A stretch of DNA of 22,465 bases from a virus. The notes beneath the pieces were generated by a model, which searched no databases, was not told where the DNA came from, and saw only the letters and a program-made list of their open reading frames with translations. The position numbers and the translations under genes were made by a program. The stretch's first letter is position 1. The number at the start of each line of letters is the position of its first letter. Shown in pieces: positions 15,821-22,465 of this stretch. The stretch is taken from positions 1 through 22,465 of the IMG/VR virus record IMGVR_UViG_3300009183_000391; one strand, 5' to 3'.

Positions 15821-16068
15821 AATATCAATTTACTGACAGCACTAATACGGTTGTTTTTAAATTCGATGATGATGGGCTTGCTCGTGTTTCGTTTCTTGTC
15901 GATGCTGATGGCCCACACCAAGACGAATACAAGGCTTGGCTTGCTGAAGGCAACGCGCCAAATCCTTACGTCCCGCCTCCCGCACCTCCAGAGCCAACGA
16001 TTGATGAGAAGCTGGCGTCTGTGGGGCTAACGCTTGACGACCTCAAAACTGCTTTAGGGATTAAGTAA
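15817..16068 (+). CDS. Small fibre-linked protein, possible fibre chaperone
   Basis: 83 aa, coupled by an ATGA overlap to the preceding fibre gene. The N-terminal half (MKYQFTDSTNTVVFKFDDDG) is a short beta segment, a Pro-rich linker follows (PYVPPPAPPEPT) and the protein ends in a small helix (IDEKLASVGLTLDDLKTALG). The end is a recurrent tail on short phage proteins next to fibres, where related proteins act as tail-fibre assembly chaperones. That role is suggested here by size, coupling and layout only. Its next neighbour starts directly after the stop. Confidence 0.72.
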   Translation: MKYQFTDSTNTVVFKFDDDGLARVSFLVDADGPHQDEYKAWLAEGNAPNPYVPPPAPPEPTIDEKLASVGLTLDDLKTALGIK

Positions 16069-16608
16069 ATGGCCATTACAATCTCAGGCTCAAACGGTGT
16101 TTCTGGTGTGGACGGAACGGCTGGAACGCCTACCTTTGAAGGCGCGACATCAACTGCTGGCGTATTCTATCCCGCGACTAACGCCGTTAGCGTTTCGACA
16201 GCAAGCACAGAGCGGTTCCGCGTTGATAGCAGCGGCAATGTGAATATCGGCACAACTGGCGTATCTGCGCAATTGTATGTCGCAAAGAACTCTGCTTCTG
16301 CGATTATCGGCCTGACGGACGCCGCGACGATTGCGGTTGATATGTCACTTGGCAATAATTTCTCCGTTACGCTTGGCGGCAATAGAACGCTTGGCAATCC
16401 GACTAACCTGACAGCAGGTCAAAGCGGCATTATCTTTTTAACACAGGATGCGACGGGAAGCAGGACGCTTGCCTATAGCAGCTTCTGGAAATTTCCTAAT
16501 GGCGTAGCGCCAGTATTGACGACGACCGCAAGCGCGGTTGACGCGATTATCTACACAGTGCGTTCCACAACCAGCATCACCTGCAACTATGCTCTTAATA
16601 TAGGCTGA
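16069..16608 (+). CDS. Short tail fibre protein
   Basis: 179 aa, starting immediately after the previous TAA. The opening MAITISGSNGVSGVDGTAGT, the phrase RFRVDSSGNVNIGTTG (about 48-63), and VDMSLGNNFSVTLGGNRTLG are standard shaft elements of phage tail fibres, in which short beta hairpins stack in a trimer. The last third (GIIFLTQDATGSRTLAYSSF and ASAVDAIIYTVRS) is a small tip domain present at the end of many fibres. It has almost no helix and no signal peptide. It may form its own short fibre or a part of the same appendage as its neighbours. Confidence 0.75.
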   Translation: MAITISGSNGVSGVDGTAGTPTFEGATSTAGVFYPATNAVSVSTASTERFRVDSSGNVNIGTTGVSAQLYVAKNSASAIIGLTDAATIAVDMSLGNNFSVTLGGNRTLGNPTNLTAGQSGIIFLTQDATGSRTLAYSSFWKFPNGVAPVLTTTASAVDAIIYTVRSTTSITCNYALNIG

Positions 16609-16612
16609 TCGA

Positions 16613-19303
16613 ATGGCGCTTCCCGTTGAAGTCAATCCGCTCTTTTTGGAAAACCAATACGCCATTCAGCGGTCGTTGAGACTTCGTCAAGGCAATAGCA
16701 ATAATGCGTATTTGAATAGGACGCCAGCTAGTAGTGGTAATAGAAAAACTTGGACTTGGAGCGCTTGGCTTAAAAGAGGAACTCTTGGCGCAAACCAAAT
16801 ATTGTTTGATTGCGATAATGGAACAACAGATGCAACTTTTGGCTCAATTGGGTTTCTTTCTGGGGATACTTTAGCATTCGGCGCATACAATCAAGCGTGG
16901 CGAATAACAACACAAGTATTTAGAGACCCAAGCGCGTTTTATCATTTTGTCGTAGCATTTGACACTACTCAAGCGACACCAATAAACAGAGTAAAAATTT
17001 ATGTGAATGGCGTTCAGATTTTTAATTTTGGCACATCTAATGACCCAACGCAAAATACTGACTATGCTATAAACCAAAACGCTGTTCATAACATAGCTAA
17101 AACATATGGTGCATATGGATACTTCGACGGCTACCTAGCCGAAGTAAATTTTATAGATACGCCTATTATGGTTGGCTCAACAAATAGCACAACCACAATT
17201 ACTTTAACATCTGGAACAACTTCAGGATTACAAGTCGGGTGGAATGTTGGCGGCACAAATATCCCAGCAGGAGCAACGATTAGCAGTATTACAGATAGCA
17301 CACACTTTGTTATCTCATCCGCTGCTACTGGAACAGGTTCGTCAATATCGTTTGGCGCTACGCCTCCGCTATCTGCCTTCGGCCAATACAACGAGTTTGG
17401 CGTCTGGTCCCCGCGCAAGTATGGCGGTTCCTATGGGACCAATGGGTTTTATTTGCCGTTTAATGATCCAACGTCTGCAACAACGCTTTGCTACGACAGG
17501 CAGCTTGGATACACAGATACATCAAAGAATAATTGGACGCCCAACAACATCAGCACAACCCCCGGCCCCACCTACGACGCAATGACGGACGTCCCGCCGC
17601 CAAGCACAATACAGAATGTCGCGGCGGGGAATTATGCGGTTATTAGTCCTTTAGACATTAGTGCCTCAAATTCACAACGCCCTACAGATGGCAACTTAAC
17701 TTATCCTGTCACAGGCGCATTTCAATACAGCGCAAGAGGCACAATATTTGTCACAAGCGGAAAATGGTATGCAGAATTTACTATGTCGTCCAGTGCAGCA
17801 ATCGTTGCAGTAGTAAATTCAAGCGCAATTCTTTCTGGATATAACGCAGTAAACGGAATTTTTACATCAACCACATCAATATATAATAATGGAACACAAG
17901 TGCAATCTGGATTAGCTGCATTTTCAGCTAATGACGTTATCGGCGTAGCTTTTGATGCGGATGCTAACACTGTTCAGTTTTATAGGAATGGTTCAACATA
18001 TGGAACCGCTGTAACTATATCTGCTTTTTCTGGCCCGTTTACTTTTCAAACAGGCGCAAACGGCGCTACCTGCACAATTAACGCCAACTTTGGCCAGCAA
18101 CCATTTCGCGGAATGTATGTCTCCGGCTCTGGCTCATCTTTTGTCGGAACAGGCGCTCCACCATCCGGCTTCCGCCCACTAAATACCAATAATCTCCCGT
18201 CGCCCACGATCCCGAATGGGGCGAGGGTGATGGCGGCGGTGACGTGGAATGGTGACAATGCGTCTCCGCGTTCATTAGTTCCATCGTCAACTAACAGTGG
18301 CAATAATCCGTTAGGCACGACATTCCAGCCAGATTTCGTATGGGTAAAAAATAGAACTAGCGGGCTTTACTGGAACGTATTGTTTGACAGCGTTCGCGGC
18401 GCTGGAAATCAGCTTTCGTCAAATCAAACAGATGCAGAGTTAGCAAGCGCATCAAACATAGCGGGTAAGGTATCCGCGTTTAACGCTGATGGCTTTTCGG
18501 TTCTTTCCGGCTCATCCGGTATTTTAAGTGTCAATGGAACAAGCAATAGTTATGTTGGCTGGCAATGGAAAGCTGGCGGCTCCACGCCAACGACAGGCAC
18601 AGGCACTGGCGGTATAACAAATGTGCAATACAGCGCAAATGTTTCGGCTGGTTTCTCTATTGTAACTTATACTGGATCTGGGGCTAATGGCACTGTAACA
18701 CACGGTCTTGGCGCTACGCCAGCATTCATTATGATTAAGGACAGGGGTAGCTCCTCAAACGGCGGCGTTGTATATCACACTAGCCTTGGCGCTACGCAAT
18801 ATTTGCAATTGTTTATTACAACTACTGGCAGCAATGGTTATGCATCAGACAATACTATGTTTAATGGCGGATCTCCAACTTTCAATTCGTCAGTATTTTC
18901 TGTTGGCACAAATGTAAGAACAAATACAACTGATAATTATATAGCCTACTGCTGGGCCCCTGTCAGCGGGTATTCGGCGATGGGGAGTTATACGGCAAAT
19001 GCAAGCACGGACGGACCTATGGTCTTTCTTAATTTTAGACCTAGATTTATTTTACTTAAAAATACAACTCGTGTTCTGGATTGGATTATTTATGACAGTT
19101 CTAGAGATTTATATAATACAGAAACGCAACAGCTATACCCAAATTTGAGCAGCTCCGAAGCTAGTGGGGCAAACATAGACTTTTTGTCTAACGGTTTTAA
19201 AATTCGTGCAGGCAGCGGTTCCGGCATCAATAATACATCTGGTGATGTCTACATCTATGCCGCCTTCGCGGAAAATCCATTTCGCATGGCGCTCGCCCGT
19301 TAG
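16613..19303 (+). CDS. Large modular fibre: split LamG, SPRY-like and triple C-terminal repeat
   Basis: 896 aa, the largest complete gene here. Residues of about 14-183 plus 254-300 form one concanavalin/LamG-type domain (RKTWTWSAWLKRG; DGYLAEVNFIDTP; FGVWSPRKYGGSYGTNGFYL), interrupted at about 185-251 by a separate beta module. Residues of about 380-495 look SPRY-like (GKWYAEFTM; GVAFDADANTVQFYRNGSTY; INANFGQQPF). The C-terminal part holds three copies of a repeat that I recall as DUF7483-type: about 568-660 (PDFVWVKNRTSGLYWNVLFD), 677-790 (GLGATPAFIMIKDRGSSSNG) and 792-896 (RPRFILLKNTTRVLDWIIYD, ending YAAFAENPF). All three fold types bind sugars or proteins, so this is a probable receptor-binding virion protein. 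A catalytic centre is not seen. Domain names are from memory. Confidence 0.8.
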   Translation: MALPVEVNPLFLENQYAIQRSLRLRQGNSNNAYLNRTPASSGNRKTWTWSAWLKRGTLGANQILFDCDNGTTDATFGSIGFLSGDTLAFGAYNQAWRITTQVFRDPSAFYHFVVAFDTTQATPINRVKIYVNGVQIFNFGTSNDPTQNTDYAINQNAVHNIAKTYGAYGYFDGYLAEVNFIDTPIMVGSTNSTTTITLTSGTTSGLQVGWNVGGTNIPAGATISSITDSTHFVISSAATGTGSSISFGATPPLSAFGQYNEFGVWSPRKYGGSYGTNGFYLPFNDPTSATTLCYDRQLGYTDTSKNNWTPNNISTTPGPTYDAMTDVPPPSTIQNVAAGNYAVISPLDISASNSQRPTDGNLTYPVTGAFQYSARGTIFVTSGKWYAEFTMSSSAAIVAVVNSSAILSGYNAVNGIFTSTTSIYNNGTQVQSGLAAFSANDVIGVAFDADANTVQFYRNGSTYGTAVTISAFSGPFTFQTGANGATCTINANFGQQPFRGMYVSGSGSSFVGTGAPPSGFRPLNTNNLPSPTIPNGARVMAAVTWNGDNASPRSLVPSSTNSGNNPLGTTFQPDFVWVKNRTSGLYWNVLFDSVRGAGNQLSSNQTDAELASASNIAGKVSAFNADGFSVLSGSSGILSVNGTSNSYVGWQWKAGGSTPTTGTGTGGITNVQYSANVSAGFSIVTYTGSGANGTVTHGLGATPAFIMIKDRGSSSNGGVVYHTSLGATQYLQLFITTTGSNGYASDNTMFNGGSPTFNSSVFSVGTNVRTNTTDNYIAYCWAPVSGYSAMGSYTANASTDGPMVFLNFRPRFILLKNTTRVLDWIIYDSSRDLYNTETQQLYPNLSSSEASGANIDFLSNGFKIRAGSGSGINNTSGDVYIYAAFAENPFRMALAR
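17158..17365 (+). repeat. In-frame inserted module bounded by 7-bp direct repeats
   Basis: TACGCCT occurs at 17158-17164 and at 17359-17365; the offset of 201 bp is exactly 67 codons. Removing one copy and the intervening DNA would join FIDTP to PLSAFG, restoring the usual FID-x(n)-SxFG run of LamG-type phage proteins. The inserted peptide (GSTNSTTTITLTSGTTSGLQ and NIPAGATISSI) resembles a free-standing beta module found in other phage proteins. Confidence 0.6.
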
Positions 19304-19312
19304 GAGAACAAC

Positions 19313-19855
19313 GTGTTTATTCTCGACAACAAAATCCTCCCGCTCGACACACAGTTCACTGTCGATGGAATTTTATACCCGCCAAATTGGCTACGTCTGG
19401 CAAGCCCAGAGGATCGCGCGCGTATTGGCATTACTGAGGTGCCAGACTATCCGCGTCCAGATGATCGCTTTTACTGGGTTACGCAAAACGCAGACTTTAC
19501 ATGGAATGCTATTCCAAAAGATTTGGATATGCTGAAAAAGTCTTGGTCGTCGCAGTTTAAGCAAATTGCTTACACATCGCTTTTGCAATCTGATTGGATG
19601 GTCGTTCGCAAGACAGAGGCAGGAACAGAAATCCCCGCCGATTGGTCAAGCTACCGCGAGGCGGTTCGCACAACATGCGCGCTGGCGATAACTGATATGG
19701 AAGCGACGACAGACATTGACGCATTCATTGCGTCTGTTAATGCAGTTCAGTGGCCTGTGTCACCAGATCAGCAAGCTATGTTTCCTGCGCCTGTAACGCC
19801 AGAACCTATTGAGCCTGCGCCTGTAGATCCTGCGCCAACAGGACCGACGGGATAA
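19313..19855 (+). CDS. Tail-assembly-chaperone-like protein with Pro-rich tail
   Basis: 180 aa from GTG 19313, with AGGAG (19303-19307) 5 bases upstream. The N-terminus (FILDNKILPLDTQFTVDGIL, YPPNWLRLASPEDRARIGIT, DDRFYWV) is typical of short proteins encoded after fibres. Residues of about 82-125 (QFKQIAYTSLLQSDWMVVRK and WSSYREAVRT) match the pattern of the phage tail assembly chaperone family (PF16778 by recollection), with a Leu-x-x-Ser/Thr-Asp-Trp and a Tyr-Arg-x-x-x-Arg element. The C-terminus is a proline-rich tail that ends PAPTGPTG, echoing the collagen-like fibre. The likely job is folding or assembly of the preceding 896-aa fibre. No enzymatic residue is seen. Confidence 0.72.
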   Translation: MFILDNKILPLDTQFTVDGILYPPNWLRLASPEDRARIGITEVPDYPRPDDRFYWVTQNADFTWNAIPKDLDMLKKSWSSQFKQIAYTSLLQSDWMVVRKTEAGTEIPADWSSYREAVRTTCALAITDMEATTDIDAFIASVNAVQWPVSPDQQAMFPAPVTPEPIEPAPVDPAPTGPTG

Positions 19856-19861
19856 TATTTA

Positions 19862-19886
19862 ACATTCTCAGAAGGGGGAGAATGTG
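19862..19886 (+). promoter_or_regulatory. Hairpin over the glycosyltransferase start, binding site in loop
   Basis: ACATTCTC (19862-19869) pairs perfectly with GAGAATGT (19878-19885), and the loop AGAAGGGG carries the Shine-Dalgarno. The G and U of the GTG start codon (19884-19886) are within the stem, so the fold could limit initiation until melted. Confidence 0.5.
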
Positions 19887-21620
19887 CTTCCAATCGTCAC
19901 TTGCACAGTGGACGGAAAATGTCTGCCCGTTCTACAGGCAAGCATCAAAGCATACGCGCCTGATGTCCCACATCTAATCTACAGTCCAAAGCAAGAGACA
20001 TCCGCCAAGTCATATGACGTCGCGCTAAAAATAGCTTTTCAAGAATATGATGAAGTAATCGTCTGCGCTGATGATCTGGTTTTAACGCCTGATAGCTATC
20101 GCCTGTTATGCGAAGACATCAACAATCTAAAAGCAATACACGGCGATAAGCTTGGCATTGTCGCGGCGCATACGGACTTCACGCGCTACACGCAAAACAT
20201 ACGCTATCAGCAAGCGCCAACTGATAAATTGGAATATGGCAAATGGTCTTGGGAGCATGAGTGCCGCCCCGTCAAAAGACTAAGCCCAATCTTCCATTAT
20301 CTCTCAAAGAAAATGTATGAGGATACATTTTTGCCGCCAATTGAGTGGTATAGCGACGACGTCATGTGCGAGGATTTAAATGCGAAAGGATACACGCATT
20401 ATATTTCTCGCGCTTATGTGCATCATGCTGGCTCGCAGACATTAGGACAAAACACGCAAAAGTTGCATGACGACGCCATGCCGTGGCTGATAAAGAACCG
20501 CCCACAATATTTGGATCTATTTTTTGGAGAAGGGGCCAGAAAAAAGATGGAAAAAAAATTAAAGATCGCAGTCTATACGATCACGAAAAACGAAGAGCAA
20601 TTTATTGAGCGTTGGGCGCAATCGGCCAAAGACGCAGACTTGCTTCTCATTGCCGATACTGGCTCAACAGACGACACGGTCAAAATTGCAAAAGAAAATG
20701 GAGTAACCGTTCATGATATTTGCGTAACGCCTTGGCGCTTTGATCACGCTAGAAACTCCTCCCTCATGCTTATCCCAAAAGATTATGACGTCTGCATTTG
20801 TCTTGACGCAGATGAGGTTATGGAGCCCGGCTGGCGTGAAGAAATAGAGCGCGTCTGGGTTCCGGGAGAAACGACGCACTTACGCTATAAGTTCGATTGG
20901 AGCTTGGGTATCGTTTTCTATTCAGAAAAGATCCACGCGCGCCACGGCTATTATTGGTGGCACAGCTGCCACGAGCACATACGCGCCGACTTGCGGATCA
21001 CGGAGGTGTGGGCCCACACAGACTTTTTGCTCATAACCCACCATCCTGACCCGACAAAAAGCCGGGGGCATTACATGGAGACGCTGGAGCTATCGGTCAA
21101 AGAAGACCCGCATTGCCCCAGAAACGCCTTCTACTACGCGCGTGAGCTTTATTTCCATAACCGCTACGAAGAGGCAATAACGGCGCTTGATCGCTACCTT
21201 AAAATGCCGGAAGCGGTTTGGGTCAACGATCGATGCTACGCCATGCGCGTTTTGGGTCAATGCTATGCGGCGCTTGGCGATCAAATTGCCGCAGAGGCTT
21301 GGTATCACAAGGCGGCAGCTGAAGCGCCGCATACGCGCGAGCCTTGGGTGGCATTGGCAAAATTATATTATGAGCAACATAAATGGGCAGAAAGTTATGG
21401 TGCCGCAACGCGCGCCCTATCTATTAAAAATAAGGAATTAGTTTATACTACCGAAGCGGCTTCTTGGGGGTCTCTCCCGCACGATCATGCCGCGATTGCG
21501 GCGTATCGTCTTGGGATGACGGAAGTAGCGATTGAACAGGGCAAGCTCGCCTGTGAGCTTGATCCAGACGATAAGCGACTACAGGAAAACCTCCTGTGGT
21601 ATACGGGCGAGAAAACATGA
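19884..21620 (+). CDS. Double glycosyltransferase with C-terminal TPR repeats
   Basis: 578 aa from GTG 19884. Domain 1 (about 1-215) looks like a GT-A-type domain: PIVTCTVDG at the start, VIVCADDLVLTPD with the acidic pair Asp63-Asp64, EWYSDDVMCEDL (154-165) and a later AYVHHAGS. Domain 2 (about 222-405) is a clear family-2-like glycosyltransferase: YTITKNEEQFIERW, ADTGSTDDTVKIA (257-269), WRFDHARN (284-291) and the metal-binding DAD motif at 308-310 (CLDADEVMEPGW). Residues of about 410-575 form TPR-type helical repeats (YYARELYFHNRYEEAITALD). Cytoplasmic sugar transfer from nucleotide sugars to a protein or surface glycan is expected. Position after the fibres suggests virion glycosylation; a host-surface target is equally possible. 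A binding-site-like sequence, ATG and slippery A-runs lie at the junction of the two domains. Confidence 0.83.
   Translation: MLPIVTCTVDGKCLPVLQASIKAYAPDVPHLIYSPKQETSAKSYDVALKIAFQEYDEVIVCADDLVLTPDSYRLLCEDINNLKAIHGDKLGIVAAHTDFTRYTQNIRYQQAPTDKLEYGKWSWEHECRPVKRLSPIFHYLSKKMYEDTFLPPIEWYSDDVMCEDLNAKGYTHYISRAYVHHAGSQTLGQNTQKLHDDAMPWLIKNRPQYLDLFFGEGARKKMEKKLKIAVYTITKNEEQFIERWAQSAKDADLLLIADTGSTDDTVKIAKENGVTVHDICVTPWRFDHARNSSLMLIPKDYDVCICLDADEVMEPGWREEIERVWVPGETTHLRYKFDWSLGIVFYSEKIHARHGYYWWHSCHEHIRADLRITEVWAHTDFLLITHHPDPTKSRGHYMETLELSVKEDPHCPRNAFYYARELYFHNRYEEAITALDRYLKMPEAVWVNDRCYAMRVLGQCYAALGDQIAAEAWYHKAAAEAPHTREPWVALAKLYYEQHKWAESYGAATRALSIKNKELVYTTEAASWGSLPHDHAAIAAYRLGMTEVAIEQGKLACELDPDDKRLQENLLWYTGEKT
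20526..20558 (+). other. Slippery heptamers with upstream SD-like sequence
   Basis: GGAGAAGGGG (20526-20535) precedes A AAA AAG (20540-20546), which is in the zero-frame phase needed for -1 frameshifting. The ATG at 20547 and an A8 run (20551-20558), itself containing an in-phase A AAA AAA, follow. A -1 shift would give about 20 new codons and then TGA, releasing domain 1 alone. No strong downstream stem is seen. The same elements would also serve internal initiation at ATG 20547. Confidence 0.4.
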
Positions 21621-21853
21621 TGGACTTCCAAACCATACTCAATTTCGGCCTTGGCGTGGCTGTAGCGGTTTTTGGCTGGTTTGCAAGAGAACTTTGGGTA
21701 GCTGTTAAGGATTTAAAGGAAGACATCCACAAGATCGAAGTTGAGCTCCCAAGTCATTATCTCCGCAAGGATGAGTTTGCCGAAGCCATGAAAGAAGTCA
21801 AAGAAATGCTCGGCAAGATATTCGACAAGTTAGACGATAAGGCCGATAAATGA
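21617..21853 (+). CDS. Lysis-cassette membrane protein with coiled coil
   Basis: 78 aa. ATG 21617 overlaps the previous stop (ATGA); a second ATG follows directly at 21620. Residues of about 6-26 (TILNFGLGVAVAVFGWFARE) form one membrane helix near the N-terminus. The rest is a charged helix likely to form a coiled coil (AVKDLKEDIHKIEVELPSHY, then KEVKEMLGKIFDKLDD). The phrase RKDEFAEAMKEVKEMLGKIF is a familiar ending for small proteins placed directly before phage endolysins. It could be an inner-membrane spanin-like, XhlA-like or holin-related component. The stop overlaps the endolysin start. Which of these functions applies cannot be decided from sequence alone. Confidence 0.77.
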   Translation: MMDFQTILNFGLGVAVAVFGWFARELWVAVKDLKEDIHKIEVELPSHYLRKDEFAEAMKEVKEMLGKIFDKLDDKADK

Positions 21854-22353
21854 AGGAAAATTATCCGCAAGCTCTTAGGCAAGTCTTAAAATATGAAGGC
21901 GGCTACGTTGATCATCCAAAAGATCCGGGCGGCCCGACGAATAAGGGCGTTACGCAAGCAGTCTATGATGCTTGGCAAAAGAAAAACGGACTCCCAACCC
22001 AAAGCGTTCGCAATATCAGCGATGCTGCTGTGGCGGCAATTTATAAACAGCAATACTGGGATGCTATTTCTGGAGATGATCTGCCCTCTGGCGTTGATTT
22101 TGCTGTGTTCGATTATGCAGTAAACAGCGGCGTTTCTCGCGCAGCCAAAACTCTTCAAGGTATTGTAGGCGTTACGCAGGATGGGCAAATCGGCCCTGCA
22201 ACTATACAGGCCACCAAGACCTATATCGCCATGACCGTTACCAATAAGCGCCTAGCGTTTATGCAAAGCCTGTCCATTTGGTCTACTTTTGGCAGAGGCT
22301 GGTCTGCGCGAATCGCTGATGTAAAGAATCAAATTTTGGCTTTAACGAAATAG
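21850..22353 (+). CDS. GH108 endolysin (N-acetylmuramidase)
   Basis: 167 aa, ATGA-coupled to the membrane protein. The family landmark is complete: VLKYEGGYVDHPKDPGGPTN (12-31) with the catalytic Glu16 of the EGGY motif, followed by KGVTQAVYDAW, YKQQYWDAISGDDLPSGVDF and FDYAVNSGVSRAA. The C-terminal half (TLQGIVGVTQDGQIGPATIQ) is the peptidoglycan-binding type 3 region usual in this family, so the protein is full length. It cleaves the glycan backbone of the host cell wall at the end of infection. There is no signal peptide or membrane anchor, so release needs a holin, probably one of the small membrane proteins beside it. Confidence 0.92.
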   Translation: MKENYPQALRQVLKYEGGYVDHPKDPGGPTNKGVTQAVYDAWQKKNGLPTQSVRNISDAAVAAIYKQQYWDAISGDDLPSGVDFAVFDYAVNSGVSRAAKTLQGIVGVTQDGQIGPATIQATKTYIAMTVTNKRLAFMQSLSIWSTFGRGWSARIADVKNQILALTK

Positions 22354-22362
22354 GGGAATCAA

Positions 22363-22465
22363 ATGGGTATTTTCAAAAATCTTCTGACAACTATTCCTGG
22401 CATTCTCACACTGATCACGGTTGGCATTCAAGCTTGGCAAACTAAAACCATTGATTGGCCAACTC
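22363..22465 (+). CDS. Hydrophobic small protein, possible holin (3' partial)
   Basis: The frame opens at ATG 22363, with AGGGG 5 bases upstream, and runs to the window end without a stop (34 codons). MGIFKNLLTTIPGILTLITV is a hydrophobic, helix-prone N-terminus followed by GIQAWQTKTIDWPT. Position right after the endolysin suggests a holin or another lysis membrane protein. The missing C-terminus prevents counting its membrane spans. Confidence 0.6.
   Translation, partial: MGIFKNLLTTIPGILTLITVGIQAWQTKTIDWPT

Noticed and set aside
19862-19886. Hairpin as a transcription terminator for the fibre cassette
   Set aside because: It is not followed by a T-tract, and it carries the ribosome binding site and start codon of the next gene, so a translational role is more likely.

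Overview
The window is a contiguous piece of the late (virion and lysis) region of a tailed double-stranded DNA bacteriophage, either free or a prophage. Every supported gene lies on the + strand, genes are packed tightly with many ATGA, TAATG or TGATG junctions, and the order is that of a phage: large internal protein, scaffold, capsid, head-tail adaptor, fibres, lysis. No integrase, host gene, tRNA, insertion sequence or CRISPR array is visible. The gap from adaptor to fibres holds no tape-measure, tail-tube or sheath gene, and the adaptor resembles the P22 gp4 class, so a short-tailed (podovirus-like) virion is the best inference. By recollection of the protein families, not by any search, the set resembles uncultured aquatic phages and phages of Alphaproteobacteria; the host cannot be read from the sequence.

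Layout. 1-2061: the 3' end of a large polyvalent-type protein and a 454-aa Lys/Gly-rich repeat protein, ended by a hairpin. 2147-4267: a small helical protein, a GroES-like co-chaperonin, a probable scaffold and a conserved protein, ended by a good terminator with a possible promoter overlapping it. 4456-5965: a probable head decoration or structural protein and the major capsid protein, closed by a second terminator. 6092-9412: a small structural protein, three small basic proteins, a beta-rich structural protein, the head-tail adaptor and a zinc-ribbon structural protein. 9413-19855: a large adhesion cassette with a collagen-like fibre, a duplicated glycine-rich adhesin, a carbohydrate-binding-like fibre, several short fibre pieces, an 896-aa LamG/SPRY/repeat protein and a tail-assembly-chaperone-like protein. 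A 2-oxoglutarate/Fe(II) oxygenase gene sits inside this cassette. 19884-21620: two fused glycosyltransferase domains with a C-terminal TPR region. 21617-22465: the lysis cassette, with a one-helix membrane coiled-coil protein, a GH108 endolysin and the start of a hydrophobic protein.

How the parts may work together. Scaffold, co-chaperonin and capsid genes are grouped for head assembly, and the two terminators isolate the capsid pair for separate dosage. The most interesting hypothesis is a fibre-modification module: a collagen-like fibre whose Y positions are mostly threonine is encoded near an oxygenase and a double glycosyltransferase, which could hydroxylate and/or glycosylate virion fibres. 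This is inference from gene neighbourhood and residue pattern.

Mosaicism is visible directly. There is a 222-bp in-frame segment with different synonymous codons between 29-bp direct repeats in the Lys/Gly-rich gene, and a 201-bp in-frame module bounded by 7-bp repeats splitting the LamG-like domain of the 896-aa protein. The two glycosyltransferase domains are fused through a linker that keeps a Shine-Dalgarno-like sequence, an in-frame ATG and A-rich slippery heptamers.
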